Of a DNA stretch of 64,000 bases, positions 22,886 through 33,578 are shown piece by piece (position 1 is the stretch's first letter; every line of letters starts with the position of its first letter). The position numbers and the translations under genes were made by a program. The notes beneath the pieces were generated by a model that searched no databases, was not told the origin of the DNA, and saw nothing but the letters and a program-made list of their open reading frames with translations. The DNA is from Tiliqua scincoides (taxonomy: Eukaryota; Chordata; Lepidosauria; Squamata; Scincidae). The stretch is taken from NCBI RefSeq assembly GCF_035046505.1, contig NC_089821.1, positions 31,234,348 to 31,298,347 on the forward strand, written 5' to 3'.

Positions 22886-22983
22886 CGTAAGGGCACAATC
22901 CTTTGCATGTCTATTCAGAACTAAGTCCTATTGTGTTCAATAGGACTTACTCCCAAGAAAGTGTGGACAGGATTGCAGCCTTA
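22886..22983. mobile_element. Short palindromic MITE (CTGGGAGTAAG family)
   Basis: GGGCACAATCCTTTGCATG, TAAGTCCTATTGTGTTCAAT, AGGACTTACTCCCAAGAAAG and GGACAGGATTGCAGCC. The arms on each side of the centre are well preserved. It abuts the CR1 piece at 22984. Confidence 0.7.
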
Positions 22984-23322
22984 ATCTGTGGAACTACTTG
23001 TCCCAAGATGTGGTGATGGCACCTAGTTTAGATGCATTTCCAAGGGGATTGGACAGATTTCTGGAGGAAAAAAAGTCCATCACAGGTTACAAGCCATGAT
23101 GGGTATATGCAACCTTCTCATTTTAGAAGTAGGCTAGCTATGAATTTCAGGTACAAGGGTGTCGCAACTGTACATATTTTTATCTGTAAATAAAAGGATA
23201 CAGGTAACTTGTTGTCTTGTATGTTCCATGAAGCATCTGGTCGGCCACTGTAAGATACAGGAAGCTGGACTAGATAGGCCTTTGGTCTGATCCAGCAGGG
23301 TTCTTTTTATGTTCTTATGTGT
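22984..23322 (+). mobile_element. CR1-like LINE 3' end
   Basis: AATCTGTGGAACTACTTGTC, GGGGATTGGACAGATTTCTG, and the terminal GCTGGACTAGATAGGCC, TGATCCAGCAGGGTTC and TTATGTTCTTATG. Matches the end of the 11345-12536 copy. About 23150-23215 has short extra sequence. Confidence 0.8.
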
Positions 23323-24170
23323 TAGTGAGCCTGCAAATGATAACATTAGCAACTACAAAGTGAAAGAGTTAGTGTAAATGTCTTTAGTTGCCTTGGTAGA
23401 TTACCTGCATCTGGATGGGGGAAGAGTGAATTCCCCAGGTTCTGCTGGACCTTTCAATGACTTCTGATGCCACCAATTGTGGTATTATAATCTAGACTAT
23501 CTCACCCAGGGTCAAATCATGAGATCTGCATGTTGTCTGGTTTGCACTTGCAAAGTTGTTTATGATAGCTGGAAATTTTTAAGCCGCTAAGGGTGCTGGA
23601 GTCAGAGGAATTAAAGTTTCATTAAAAATAGTGAAATAAGAAAACTGTTTAGGGTGGGAATTATGTTTTCATTGATAGACCATCTTTATGTACTTTTCCT
23701 TTAGGGAAAAACATAAAACCCGTAGGAATCAATGCAGAGCAAATTCTCCCGCATGTAACTTGAGCCATTTTTCCTGTGCATCCAATTATTGCTGTCTTTG
23801 TCTCCCTAGCTACTAATGTGACAAAAATGTGCAGTCATGCCTGAAACTTTTTGTACTGCAGTAACAAAGACAAATATTAGGATGTTCTATTAACTAAGGG
23901 ATAATGGAAGCCTTGTGGTGCTTTATGAGGCAGAAATTGAAATCCCGTGTGGCTAAAATAAGTCCAAAAGGCAGTTTATTCTAGTGAGCGGGCCATATTT
24001 TTAATGAAAAAAGCAGCACAGACCTTCTGTTGTCACCAATACTATTCTCTGTACTGTAAAGAAAAATCTCTTTTTTCAAACCACATTCAGTCCCAAAAGG
24101 TATCTTTGAATGAACAAGCAAATAATGGGCTCTCCTCCTGGTTGAGTGCTGATAACCAGGTTGTAAACTA
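23323..24170. other. Repeat-free AT-rich interval, candidate conserved non-coding DNA
   Basis: No repeat or coding signal. The stretch 23540-24100 is AT-rich with many short motifs (GGAAATTTTTAAGCCGCTAA, TTTCATTAAAAATAGTG). Function not shown. Confidence 0.2.
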
Positions 24171-24369
24171 AGGGCGCAATCCTAACCCCTTATGTCAGTG
24201 CTTTCCAGCACTGGCATAGCGGTACCAGTGGGACATGTGCTGTATCCTGCAGTTGGGTATCACTCACAGAGGCCTCCTCAAAGTAAGGGAATGTTCCCTT
24301 ACCTCAGAGCTGCATTGCCCTTATGCCAGTGCTGGAAAACACTGACATAAGGGGTTAGGATTGCGCCCT
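24171..24369. mobile_element. Short-form MITE with nearly perfect 48-bp inverted repeats
   Basis: The left arm starts AGGGCGCAATCCTAACCCCT and runs through TTTCCAGCACTGGCATA. The right arm is its complement with one mismatch in 48. Flanking 10-mers TTGTAAACTA (24161-24170) and TTGTACAGTA (24370-24379) agree at 8 of 10 and look like a target duplication. No coding capacity. This is the youngest-looking member of the family here. Confidence 0.85.
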
Positions 24370-24391
24370 TTGTACAGTATATTTCTTTAGC

Positions 24392-24666
24392 ACGGGGTGT
24401 CAATCATAAGGCAATTTATCAGGCCCCCATTATAATTGGGTTCTCCCAGCTTGATAATTGGGCTCTCCCACCTATCTTGAAAATATGAACAAGATTTGTC
24501 CATTTTCTCTTCTGTCATTTGTAGCTAATGAATTTCTATGTGAGAACGAAGTGCTTATTCCTGGCTTAATGATGTCACTTTCTGCTTAATAATGTCACTT
24601 CTGGCCTTCAGCAGGTACTATGAATGCTAATTTCAGCCATCTGTATAAAACGAGTTTGATGCCCCT
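24392..24666. mobile_element. hAT-like MITE (GGGGTGTCAA ends)
   Basis: Left end ACGGGGTGTCAATCATAAGG and right end AAAACGAGTTTGATGCCCCT are inverted. Flanking 8-mers TCTTTAGC and GATTTAGC agree at 6 of 8. Typical of a hAT group whose full end reads CAGGGGTGTCAAACTC. It lies 22 bp from the preceding MITE. Confidence 0.7.
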
Positions 24667-26270
24667 GATTTAGCTCATCCTTAGGGTGGAGGGGAACTTG
24701 ATAGGTTGCAAAAAAAGGGGGTGCAGTGAATCCACCTATTTTATTTACATTGTTTGCACACCAGTTTCATATAACTGAAGGCTTCTGTTGGGGCTTAGGG
24801 TTTTATCTGTATTTACAAAATTCCACAGAAAATGTGGGGTGAACATTCTCTACCAATGCCTGGGAAGTCACACTGATGGTTCAGCAAGGAGAAATTTTAG
24901 GATACCTCCATCCTCTTTTGTGACATTGTGTGATATCCTGGGGAAAGCCTCTACTGCCACCATGGAACCCACTGAATTTATGCCTGCTCTTTGGCAGGCA
25001 TAAGTCCAAGGTAAAAGGAGTGGAAAGGGAAAGGAAGGGACTAGGATATGGGTGCACCCAAGTGCTGCCACTCCTGTCCCCAGTCCATCTGCCTCCGTCC
25101 TGCATTGGAACTTTCTAATTTCTCCCTGTCTGCGCCCAGTTCCACCCCTGCCAAAATCGGGTTCATCTTTCCTGTTCTGGCAGCACGTCTCCTGCACTGC
25201 TGCTGGTTGTGGAAGCATGATCAAAATGGCAACTAGAAATCATTTTACGACTGCGGAATCCAATCATGGATAGCGTTGGACTAGCATCTGTAGTCAGTGT
25301 GGGAGGGGACAGGGCCTTAGGAGCAAGTGAGCATCAGGAGGAAGGTTGCTGGCATGTTCCCACTGCCTCCTAACCATGCTTTCTTCCTACACTTGTAAAT
25401 AATATCTGAATAGGGCTGGTGTGATTAGACGAAGATGTTTGTATTTCAGATGTACACTCTCTTGTGCATTGCTTGACATTAACCTAAATGTATCTACCTA
25501 ACATACTGGAACTCATGGGCAGTTTTGCAGAACAGACAAATCCCACTTGCTTTATATTGGATGTCCCTATAATAATGTGTCACCACATGCCATTTCAAGC
25601 CAGGTTGTTTGACCTTTATATTTCTGCCTACACACATAGTTTCCTTTCTCTTCTTCAACCTTGCCACATTCTGTGAGTGAGCCATCACCTCTAAATAGAG
25701 TCACAAGCTCCTTCTTTTCTATGCATGTAGCTTCTTGTTTTCCCTCCTGTAATCCAATGTGTGTCTTGTTACCTGTTTTTCATCCAGAGGCTGTAATGGG
25801 AGATGCACTGTCAGCTCTTGGTATCTCATAGGTGAAACATTCTGTATATTTCTATTTGATAAGCATGGAAAATGCTTTTTTCAGAGGAATTCATTTTGAT
25901 ACTTGACTTTTCATGACCTTGTCAGCAGAGAGGAAAAAAAAGAAATCACAGGGCATAAGAAAATACAATATACTATCCTCTAAGAAACTAGGTAGTTAAT
26001 CAATGCACAATGTTATCAAACTTAAATATAGTTATTTAAATGTAATATTTCTCTTGTCTTATTAATAGTTTCACAGCATTTTTCATCTTCCACTCAAGAT
26101 TAGAGGTTTAAGTTTGCCTTAATATGTATGTTTTTAATGAAAACATAAAATTTTAGTACAGTATTTCTAATATTTTTTAAAAAAACACATTCCAACTTTG
26201 ACAATTTCTCTTTTTTGACATAAGTTGAACTTAAGATACATACAAAGTTGGATGAAACTGGTAGGCTGAC
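24667..26270. other. Non-coding interval, nothing recognised
   Basis: The GC-richer part 24960-25220 may be a decayed repeat. The remainder is AT-rich. No exon or RNA gene supported. Confidence 0.3.
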
Positions 26271-26271
26271 A

Positions 26272-26353
<82 letters not shown>
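26271..26353. repeat. (GAAA)n microsatellite
   Basis: About 20 uninterrupted AAAG units. Confidence 0.95.
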
Positions 26354-26354
<1 letters not shown>

Positions 26355-26514
26355 CCACTATTAGAGTTTAGAAAGCTACATACTCGTATATGGCATGTGT
26401 TTGTTCCTACTATGAACAGACATCTATGTAGTCGCCTATATTCAGGTGTATGAAGCTCACAGCTGTTGAGCATATTCTACAAGGTATGTTTCTTTGAATT
26501 TAAGTGGTAAGGTA

Positions 26515-27444
26515 TTCTATGGCGGCCTTTCTCAAACTGTTGGTCGGGTCCCACTTGGTGGGTCAAGGACTGATTTCTGGTGGGTCCTGCAGAGCTTCCA
26601 ATGAAAACATGGGTGATGGGAATATAAGATAGCTAATTGTCTCAAGCACTGAGGCTATTCAAAAATCAGATAGCTGCTAACTGCCCTGCAAAGAGCTGGG
26701 CTCTTGCAGTTTGCAAGCCTGTGTAAATATAGGGAGATAAATGTTTGAGCGACTTTTTTCTGTGTTTTTTTTCCCCAAGTCCATCAATGACAGGTAGTGG
26801 GAGCAGATGAAGGCCAGGTCATATAAATAAGCCCCTCAAGCCTTGAAGTTATTGTGTTGCTTCATTATGAGAAATCAGTTATGTACCTGTGTCTCATTCC
26901 ACCCCAGGGCACAGGTCCACAATGCCACCCCCCCACACACATCATGGCGCCCCCCCCACCTGGATAGCTACCCCATGCAATGGAGACTCACATGGCATTG
27001 AGGACAACTGGGAAAGTATTCTGAGGTTTCCCCTGTGGTCTTAGAAAGTACTTCCAGGAAAGTGGAAGTACTGCTTAAGACTGAGTTGGAAGCCACAGAA
27101 GGCTTTTGGAGCTGTCCACAATGCTTCATGGGGACTCCCCTGCCCCCAGAACAATTCCAGAGGGTAGGCAGAAACGGCATGACAGGCAGAGGTCGCAGCG
27201 GCAGCAGCACAGCAGGTGTGGTGGTGCAGGCTCTGCAAGCCCCACGAGCAAGGTTCCCCGTGCTTTTGCCCCCCTTCCCTCCTCCAGGCCTGCCACTGTG
27301 AGAAAGCTATCAAGTTTTTTGCAAAAAAATAAATTTGTAAATAAATACAAATGTTATTACTTTCTAGATCACTTTTTAAAAGTCTTATAAAGTTCTGACA
27401 GTGTCACTTTAAAAAGTGGGTCCCTGTGCTAAAAAGTTCTATGG
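26515..27444 (+). mobile_element. hAT-like element, first of a tandem pair, with target repeats
   Basis: Left target repeat TTCTATGG (26515-26522), then CGGCCTTTCTCAAACTG, the start of the 655-type hAT family. The right part has TAAAAAGTGGGTCCCTGTGC and TAAAAAG, then the same TTCTATGG (27437-27444). Length about 914 bp between repeats, far longer than the 355-bp copy at 655. The middle (about 26890-27290) is GC-rich and may be a separate insertion. The last approximately 15 bases of the usual right end are missing. Confidence 0.65.
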
Positions 27445-27787
27445 CAGTGTTTCTCAAACTGTGGGACAGGACCCACTAGGTGGGTCGCAAGCCAATTTCA
27501 GGTGGGTCCCCATTCATTTCAATATTTTATTTTTAATCTGTTAGACTTGATGCTTCCATGGGATGTGACTGCATTTGGGGAAATGTTACAGACCTATTCT
27601 TTTAACAAGCTACTATGTATATTCTTTATACATAGTAATGGGAGTATAATGGGACATACTCCTGGGTAGGTGTAGGTAGGCTTGCAGCCTAGAATTGTTA
27701 AAAATTTTCCTACTTGATGATGTCACTTCCAGTCATGACATCACTTCCAATAGATCCTGACAGATTTGCATTCTAAAAATTCTATGG
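27445..27787 (+). mobile_element. hAT-type MITE, second of the tandem pair
   Basis: Starts CAGTGTTTCTCAAACTGTGG immediately after a TTCTATGG repeat and ends in CATTCTAAAAA directly before a third TTCTATGG (27780-27787). Same family as 655-1009 but without the last approximately 35 bases. It contains the captured half of the palindromic MITE near 27648-27695. Confidence 0.75.
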
Positions 27788-28088
27788 TATTCAACTTCTT
27801 TAAACCAATAAGAAAGCAAAACCTTTTCAGTATATGTAAGATACAAAGCTCCACAAGTATTCTTAATCCTGAGACATCACTAGCTATTTTTGAAGGGTCT
27901 GAAACAATGTACATAGATAGTGCAGAGGGCAAGAGAGATCACGCTCATAGTTGTTCCATCATATTGGCATGGCATCTCTGTATTTACAAGTTGTGCATGC
28001 ATAGGTACAGTCCCCCATAATCATCATGGGGATCATGCTTGTTGCAGAATCTCAAGTCACATTTATGAAGCCCATGCACATACAACTG

Positions 28089-28520
28089 AGGGCACAATCC
28101 TAACCTGTGCTGGAGCAGGCAAGCCAGGAGGCTTGCGCTGCATCCAACACAGGTTTATTGGCTTCAGCGGCTCAGCCACAGGCAAGGGAAGTTCTTCCCC
28201 TTACCCATGGGTAAGGGCTGCGTTTCCCAATGGGTCTCCTCGGACCTGCGCCACCTCTGCAGGTAGCGCAAGTCCGAGGAGAAAGGAGTGGCTGGAAGGT
28301 AACTGCCGGGTCCCAGCCCCGCCCCCGGCTCCCAGCACGCCCTCCCCCAGCCCGCCCACAGGCCCACCCTCCCCCCACCCCCGCCCGCCCAGAAACGCCC
28401 CTTCCCGCCCCCTCCCCACGCCCCCCATGCTTACCTTTGCCACTTGTGTCGGCATGCTTGATACAAGCAGCGGCACGGGAGCCACGGCAGAGGCTTCTGC
28501 CTCCATCCGCGCGTCATTGT
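28089..28520 (+). mobile_element. Long-form GC-rich MITE of the GGGCACAATCCT family
   Basis: Starts AGGGCACAATCCTAACCTG, then GGCAAGCCAGGAGGCTTGCG, CGCAAGTCCGAGGAGAAAGG and AACTGCCGGGTCCCAGCC, parallel to 20796-21316. The right terminus is not found, so it is truncated or diverged. A 228-codon open frame here has no family resemblance and comes from high GC content. Confidence 0.65.
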
Positions 28521-30040
28521 ACACAAACTATGGAAAATGGACTACTGAACAGAACCTTTTCATAGACATAAGCTTCAGGCCCTGTCGACCACTCCCTGAA
28601 AAGTGACAGATATCCTTCCCGCCCCCCCTCATTGCCAATTGCACTTTGTTGCGGAATAGTAAGGCTTTCATTTCATGAAAAGTTCATAGCAGCAATGAAA
28701 ATGCTTATTGCATGACTGACAAAGGAAGGAAAAAATGCCCAGGGAATGAGGGGAGGGAATGACAGGTCGTTTGGAAAAATGCACACTGGAACCAAATACA
28801 CAACAAGCAATCATAGCTATAATGAAGGATTGCCATATTAATCAGAAGTTGCATCTAACAGCACACCACTAGCCTAGGGCACAATTGCCTCGGAGAAACA
28901 AGGACTGCTTTTCACTACAAACCAGCTGCCACAGTCCATGAAACACTACTGAACCCAACTCAGTGACCGGCTTCATGTAAAATGGCTGCCACACTGGCGA
29001 TAATGAATAAGGTCCCACTACGGTGCTCTGGTCTCCCAGTAGGGGCCCAGTGAAACGAATGAAAGGTGCTTGGGAAAACATCCTGACGAGTTTTGCCCTG
29101 AGTGATTTCAAAACATTCCCTCATAAGTTCAAAACATTCCCTCATAATCTGAAGTACTTGGGGGGGGAGGGGGCATACATTTTTTTTTTTTTTTGGCTTA
29201 CGAACTCTGTCAGCATTTTGAATGCTGCCAAGTTGTGTGCTTTTGTCCTTGACTCTGAAGGGGATGGCAAGGGGGGGGAAATCACCTCAGTGTAGCCAGC
29301 AAAGGGAATTTTTCTGCCTTCCCCCTGGCTAAGTGATAATTGACTCATTATTTGCAGCTATAGTGCTCAACTTGCCAAGATCCAAATGCTCAATACCAGG
29401 CTTTGGAACAGCGGACAAAGCAGGCCCCAAACAGAGGGCACAAGATCAACAAGAAGAAGAGCAAAAAGGAGCAAGAGAGGAAGACTTAACTGAAGTGGCA
29501 GCATCATTCAACTGGAAAACATGCTTTTCTAAGCTCGGGTTTTATAGCTCAGAATGTCTGCTGCCAATACCTCAGAGCAGCTAACAAAGTGATAACAACA
29601 AAGAAAAGATTGTGCAAAGTAGATTTGTGTCTCTGAGGAATGTAAGTACCATGCCTCATAATCAAGTGTCACTCAGAACTGTGTTCCAGACTGCAAAACG
29701 CCTTTCTTTTGAAAAACAGATCCAATTTGACATGTCCATTCTGTCGTTTCCTGTCCATCAACCTGCTGCAACTTCTTTAGGACCCTGTCTTCACTTGAAG
29801 GCTAATGTGCCATCACTGATTTCAAGAGTTAATGGAGGTCACTCACCATTCACCTGACAGAAAACAATATCAGGATGATTAAATGTTGGAGTGGGAAGGG
29901 TTTAATCCTTGACAGAGAAATAAAAGCCTGACCAAGTTTCACAGAAAAAAAGTTTTCACATCTAGCACCTCATTTCAAAGGTACTATCGCTAGGGTTCAA
30001 TCAATGCCACAACCATTATGGTGCAAAGGAAAATAAAAAG
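28521..30040. other. Non-coding interval, nothing recognised
   Basis: G-run near 29160-29170 and T-run near 29181-29194. The sequence is otherwise of mixed composition. This is roughly where a RAG2 upstream exon might be expected by analogy with mammals, but I see no way to place one. Confidence 0.25.
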
Positions 30041-30345
30041 CCCCACTGGATCAGGCCAAAGTCCTATCTAGTCCAGCTTCTTGTATTTCACAGTGGCCCA
30101 CCAGATGCCTCAGGGAGCACACAAGAGAACAAGATACAAGATACTGTTGCTAGTCCCTGTCACCTGGCATGCTGAGGTAGCCTACTTCTAAAACCAGGAG
30201 GTTGCATGTACTCATCATAGTTCACAACCTGTGATGAAGTTTTCTACTAGAAATCTTTCCAATCCCCTTTGAAGGCATCTAGAGCAGATGCCATCACCAC
30301 ATCCTGTAGTGAGGAGTTCCACAGACCAATAGCACGCTGGGTATC
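30041..30345 (-). mobile_element. CR1-like LINE 3' end
   Basis: On the - strand: GGTCTGTGGAACTCCTCACT, CATCTGCTCTAGATGCCTTC and GGACTAGATAGGACTTTGGC. Same region as 16524-16850. Confidence 0.75.
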
Positions 30346-30500
30346 TACCTCATGAAGCAGAGGAAACAGCACAGCAGAAGTGATGTTCTAGTTAAGGTGC
30401 CAGCTTTCTGCATATCATGCCATTCCACTGTTGTGCTAGTATGCAACTCTTTCCCATCCCAAGCTATTTACAAGGTCTTAATTTGCACATATTAAAAATA

Positions 30501-31100
30501 CAGCCATGCGCCATTTAACAACCTTCCACTTAACGACAGACCGCATATACAGTGGTGGTCAAAGCACAACAAAGAGGCTCTTAATGAGGCAGTTCTGTCT
30601 CCCATAGCCTGCACTGGAGTGGCTGTTTATACAACAAAGGGCGCAATCCAGAGGCACCCTTGGGCCAGCGCAAGTCCCTTGCGTCAGCCCAGAAGGGTCA
30701 TAAATGTGCCGCAAAGGTGTCACAAACATTATTATTTTGGTACGGCCGTTACTCTGGTTAAACAGTCTTTTCTTCATATTCTTAGGCCTAAGATTGGATC
30801 TTAAATATTCACTTTCCATATTCACCCTTCTTTGTAATCACTGCATAAATCTGTTAAAATATTCATTCCTTCAGTACCTTGATTCATTTTTACTTTAGCT
30901 AGAGTTTGCTGACACTGCCTGTTTGTGCCACTCCTTGTCCATCTAACCATATGAGAGCAAAATATTATTTCTCCATGGTTCAGCAGTAACAATGTTGACA
31001 GCCTTCTATATTTAACGACACTCAGTTAAATCACGAGGCTTCTGCTCATCTGACCATTGCTGGACGTGGGAGGGTGCAAGCAAAATCCAACATTTTCCAA
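30501..31100 (+). mobile_element. TcMar-Tigger-like DNA transposon fragment with a nested MITE
   Basis: ACAGCCATGCGCCATTTAAC, then ACTTAACGACAGACCGCATA and TACAGTGGTGGTC, follow the Tigger/MER2-type left end known from mammals. A further TTTAACGACACTCAGTTAAA lies near 31012. At 30638 a GGGCGCAATCC-type MITE piece is inserted (about 30638-30728). The right boundary is uncertain. Confidence 0.5.
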
Positions 31101-31826
31101 ACTGAAAGCAGGAAGCTCACATGACAAAATAATAACAAAATAATATATAAAACAAGACTTTATAGTACCTCAAAAGAACACTAGTTGGTGCAAATAAACT
31201 GCATTGTATTTCATACTAAAACCCACCCCTCTTTTTCCCAAGTTTAATTATTACTAAACAAGGATTTTATAGGAGACATTATTCAGTTAAACCATACGTT
31301 GTGCTGGTATTTCTGATACAGAAATTTTTGTTTGTGCTTTAACCTTATCCACAAAGCCCTATCCATAGATACAAATGTGCAGGATCGTGCCCACTCTTTT
31401 CACTCTGATGCATTCATTGGAAGGTCTACACTAGGACAAATAAACATCCATAGGATCTCGCCATGTGATCAAGAATCCTGTGGTTTCCAGTCACCATACA
31501 GAACGTCTTTCTAATGAACATAAGTTGAGGGTGAGGTCAGTGGGTATGCTGTTTCCTGCCCTGCATACATTCATATTCATGGAAAGATTCATATATATGG
31601 ATACATTCATATCCGCCTCACATGAACAGAAGTCTCCTTTATGCTTGTGGCACACCATTGTTTTGGTGCCATCACACTGTAGTATGGGTGACATGGATTA
31701 CTTAATGTATACATTACTGTGTGTATACTTTGCTATATAGAAGCTTCTGTCTTTGTACAGATGGAAGACTGTATTAAGTGTCAGCTCCCTAAGGTTGCAA
31801 TCCTATCCTATGTGCATTTAGGATAC
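31101..31826. other. AT-rich non-coding interval
   Basis: Nothing recognised, apart from GTTGCAATCCTATCC at 31795, which is a remnant of a MITE end. Confidence 0.3.
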
Positions 31827-31831
31827 AATAT

Positions 31832-31866
<35 letters not shown>

Positions 31867-32075
31867 TATTTCACATTTTTATACCACCCTTCCTCCAAGG
31901 AGCTCAGGGTGGTTCATGGTTCCTTCCTCCTTTTGTCCTTACAAATCCCTGTGAGATAGGTCCAGCTGAGAACTAGTGAATGGCCCAAGGTCACTCAGGA
32001 AGCTTTATGGCTGAGTGGGGATTTGTATCTAGATCTTCCAACTCCTGAACCACTGCACCATCCTCCTCTCAATAT
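31827..32075 (-). mobile_element. CORE-type (MIR-like) tRNA-derived SINE
   Basis: On the - strand the head reads GGTGCAGTGGTTCAGGAG (A box) and GATACAAATCCCCACTCAGC (B box region). The body is GAGTGACCTTGGGCCATTC, CACAGGGATTTGTAAGGAC and GAGCTCCTTGGAGGAAGGGT, and the tail is an AAATA repeat (TTTA on + at 31830-31866). Head, CORE-like centre and A-rich tail are all present, so it is close to full length. Confidence 0.75.
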
Positions 32076-33335
32076 GTAAGACATATTAAACTGTGCATCT
32101 AAATAAACATGCATAAGTTCTCTTATGTGAGAACTTGCACATTGCTAAGGAAACTCCAGGTACATACAGACTTGAAGAGAGAAGGTGGGGAGGGGCCAAT
32201 CATAGAATGAACCAAGCTTCCTCTGGTCTTTTCCATGTAAACAACAGCTGTATCTACCAAGAGATTCTATAACTGATTCAATGGACAGTCTTGCCCTTTT
32301 CCCATGCTTCAGGCAGGATCCACATGAGGTTTGAAGAACCTGAGCAAAATCTTCAAAAATGAGTATCACATGATCTTTTCTTTCCCTTTAATCTTAATTA
32401 CTCCTAAAACCCAGCAGAGGTATGGAGAATGCCCTTTAGTTTTGTGGCTAAGGATAAAAGGATCATATTTTCCCAAAATACCTTGGTATGTGGATTGGCT
32501 TGCTTGCACGAGTCATCTGACAGAGGACTCTTGTGTGTGTGCAGCTCAAGGAATTTCAAAGTTCATCTCCCAAAAAAATTCTGAAGTGGGTTTAGTAAAC
32601 TCTTTGGTAAATAGCTGAAATGGGTTTAGTTTCACTAAGGTGATGCTTTTTTTTTAATACAATGAGGAAAGGAGAGTGCATCAGGATGGTCACTAAATTT
32701 ATGATCAATAGAAAATGCAAACTTTCCTTTTCTCCTGACTGATTCATTCCAATAATCTGGTAAAACACATCAATAAAAAAAAAACCCAAGTCTGAACTGA
32801 AGCTGTTTCCTTATTTCATGCCCTGCTTAAGTTCCCTGGGGATGACAGATTAATTTAATTAGTTTTATTGAACTGCCTAGTTGCCTTTATTGGCAAATCC
32901 ACTCATACGAGGCCTCCTACAAATTTCTCTGGAGGATAATGCCATCCTATTGGCCCATTTTTTAAATTAAAGTAAATTTATTGCCATTCCTTGTGTTATT
33001 TTCAGCCATTCTCTCTTCCATTAAACTCGCATTTGTACAGTGCCTTCCTGGCCACTTACACTCAGAAGTTTAAAGTTTGATTCGCTGTTTTCTCCCACCC
33101 CTCAGCCCCCAGCATGATTAACGAATAATAGGAAGCAAACAGGTATTGCCAAATGGACTGTGAACTAAAAACACTGCTCAACGTTCACTGGGGAATTAAA
33201 TGACGCTGACCAAACAGCACAGCAGATGCCAATTGAATGGCACCAGGAAGCAGACAAATAGTGAGTGGGTTTCCAACTTCCTGTTTCTTTCTAAGTAGCC
33301 TGTGCAAAACAAGAGCACTAAAGAGCTTATTGACA
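32076..33335. other. Non-coding interval with a candidate conserved element at 32800-33160
   Basis: 32800-33160 is repeat-free with TTAATTTAATTAGTTTTATT, GCATGATTAACGAATAATAG and other AT-rich cores, the texture of a vertebrate regulatory element. No coding signal. Function not demonstrated. Confidence 0.25.
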
Positions 33336-33578
33336 GTTATACCAGATCCCAACCCCATTCTCCAAGCAGCGCGGAGCAGCTTCAAGCCACTCAGCTCTCC
33401 TCAGACTTGTGCCACCTCAGGAGGTAGTACAAGTCCAATGAGGCCCATTGGGGCCAGAGTGGCTTACCCAGAGGTAAGGGGAAACTTTTACCCAGAGGTA
33501 ATGGCTCTGACTGAGCCATTTTGGGCACCTATCCTGCACTGGCTTGCCTGTTCCAGCGCAAGGTAGGATTGTGCTGTT
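33336..33578 (-). mobile_element. Long-form MITE of the GCGCAATCCT family, partial
   Basis: On the - strand: AACAGCACAATCCTACCTTG, then AACAGGCAAGCCAGTGCAGG and GTGGCACAAGTCTGAGGAGA. It matches the left half of 20796-21316 and stops near 33336. Confidence 0.65.

Noticed and set aside
27920-28606. A 228-codon open frame on +
   Set aside because: It covers a GC-rich MITE (28089-28520) and has low-complexity proline/serine composition. The parallel MITE at 20796 has different frames.
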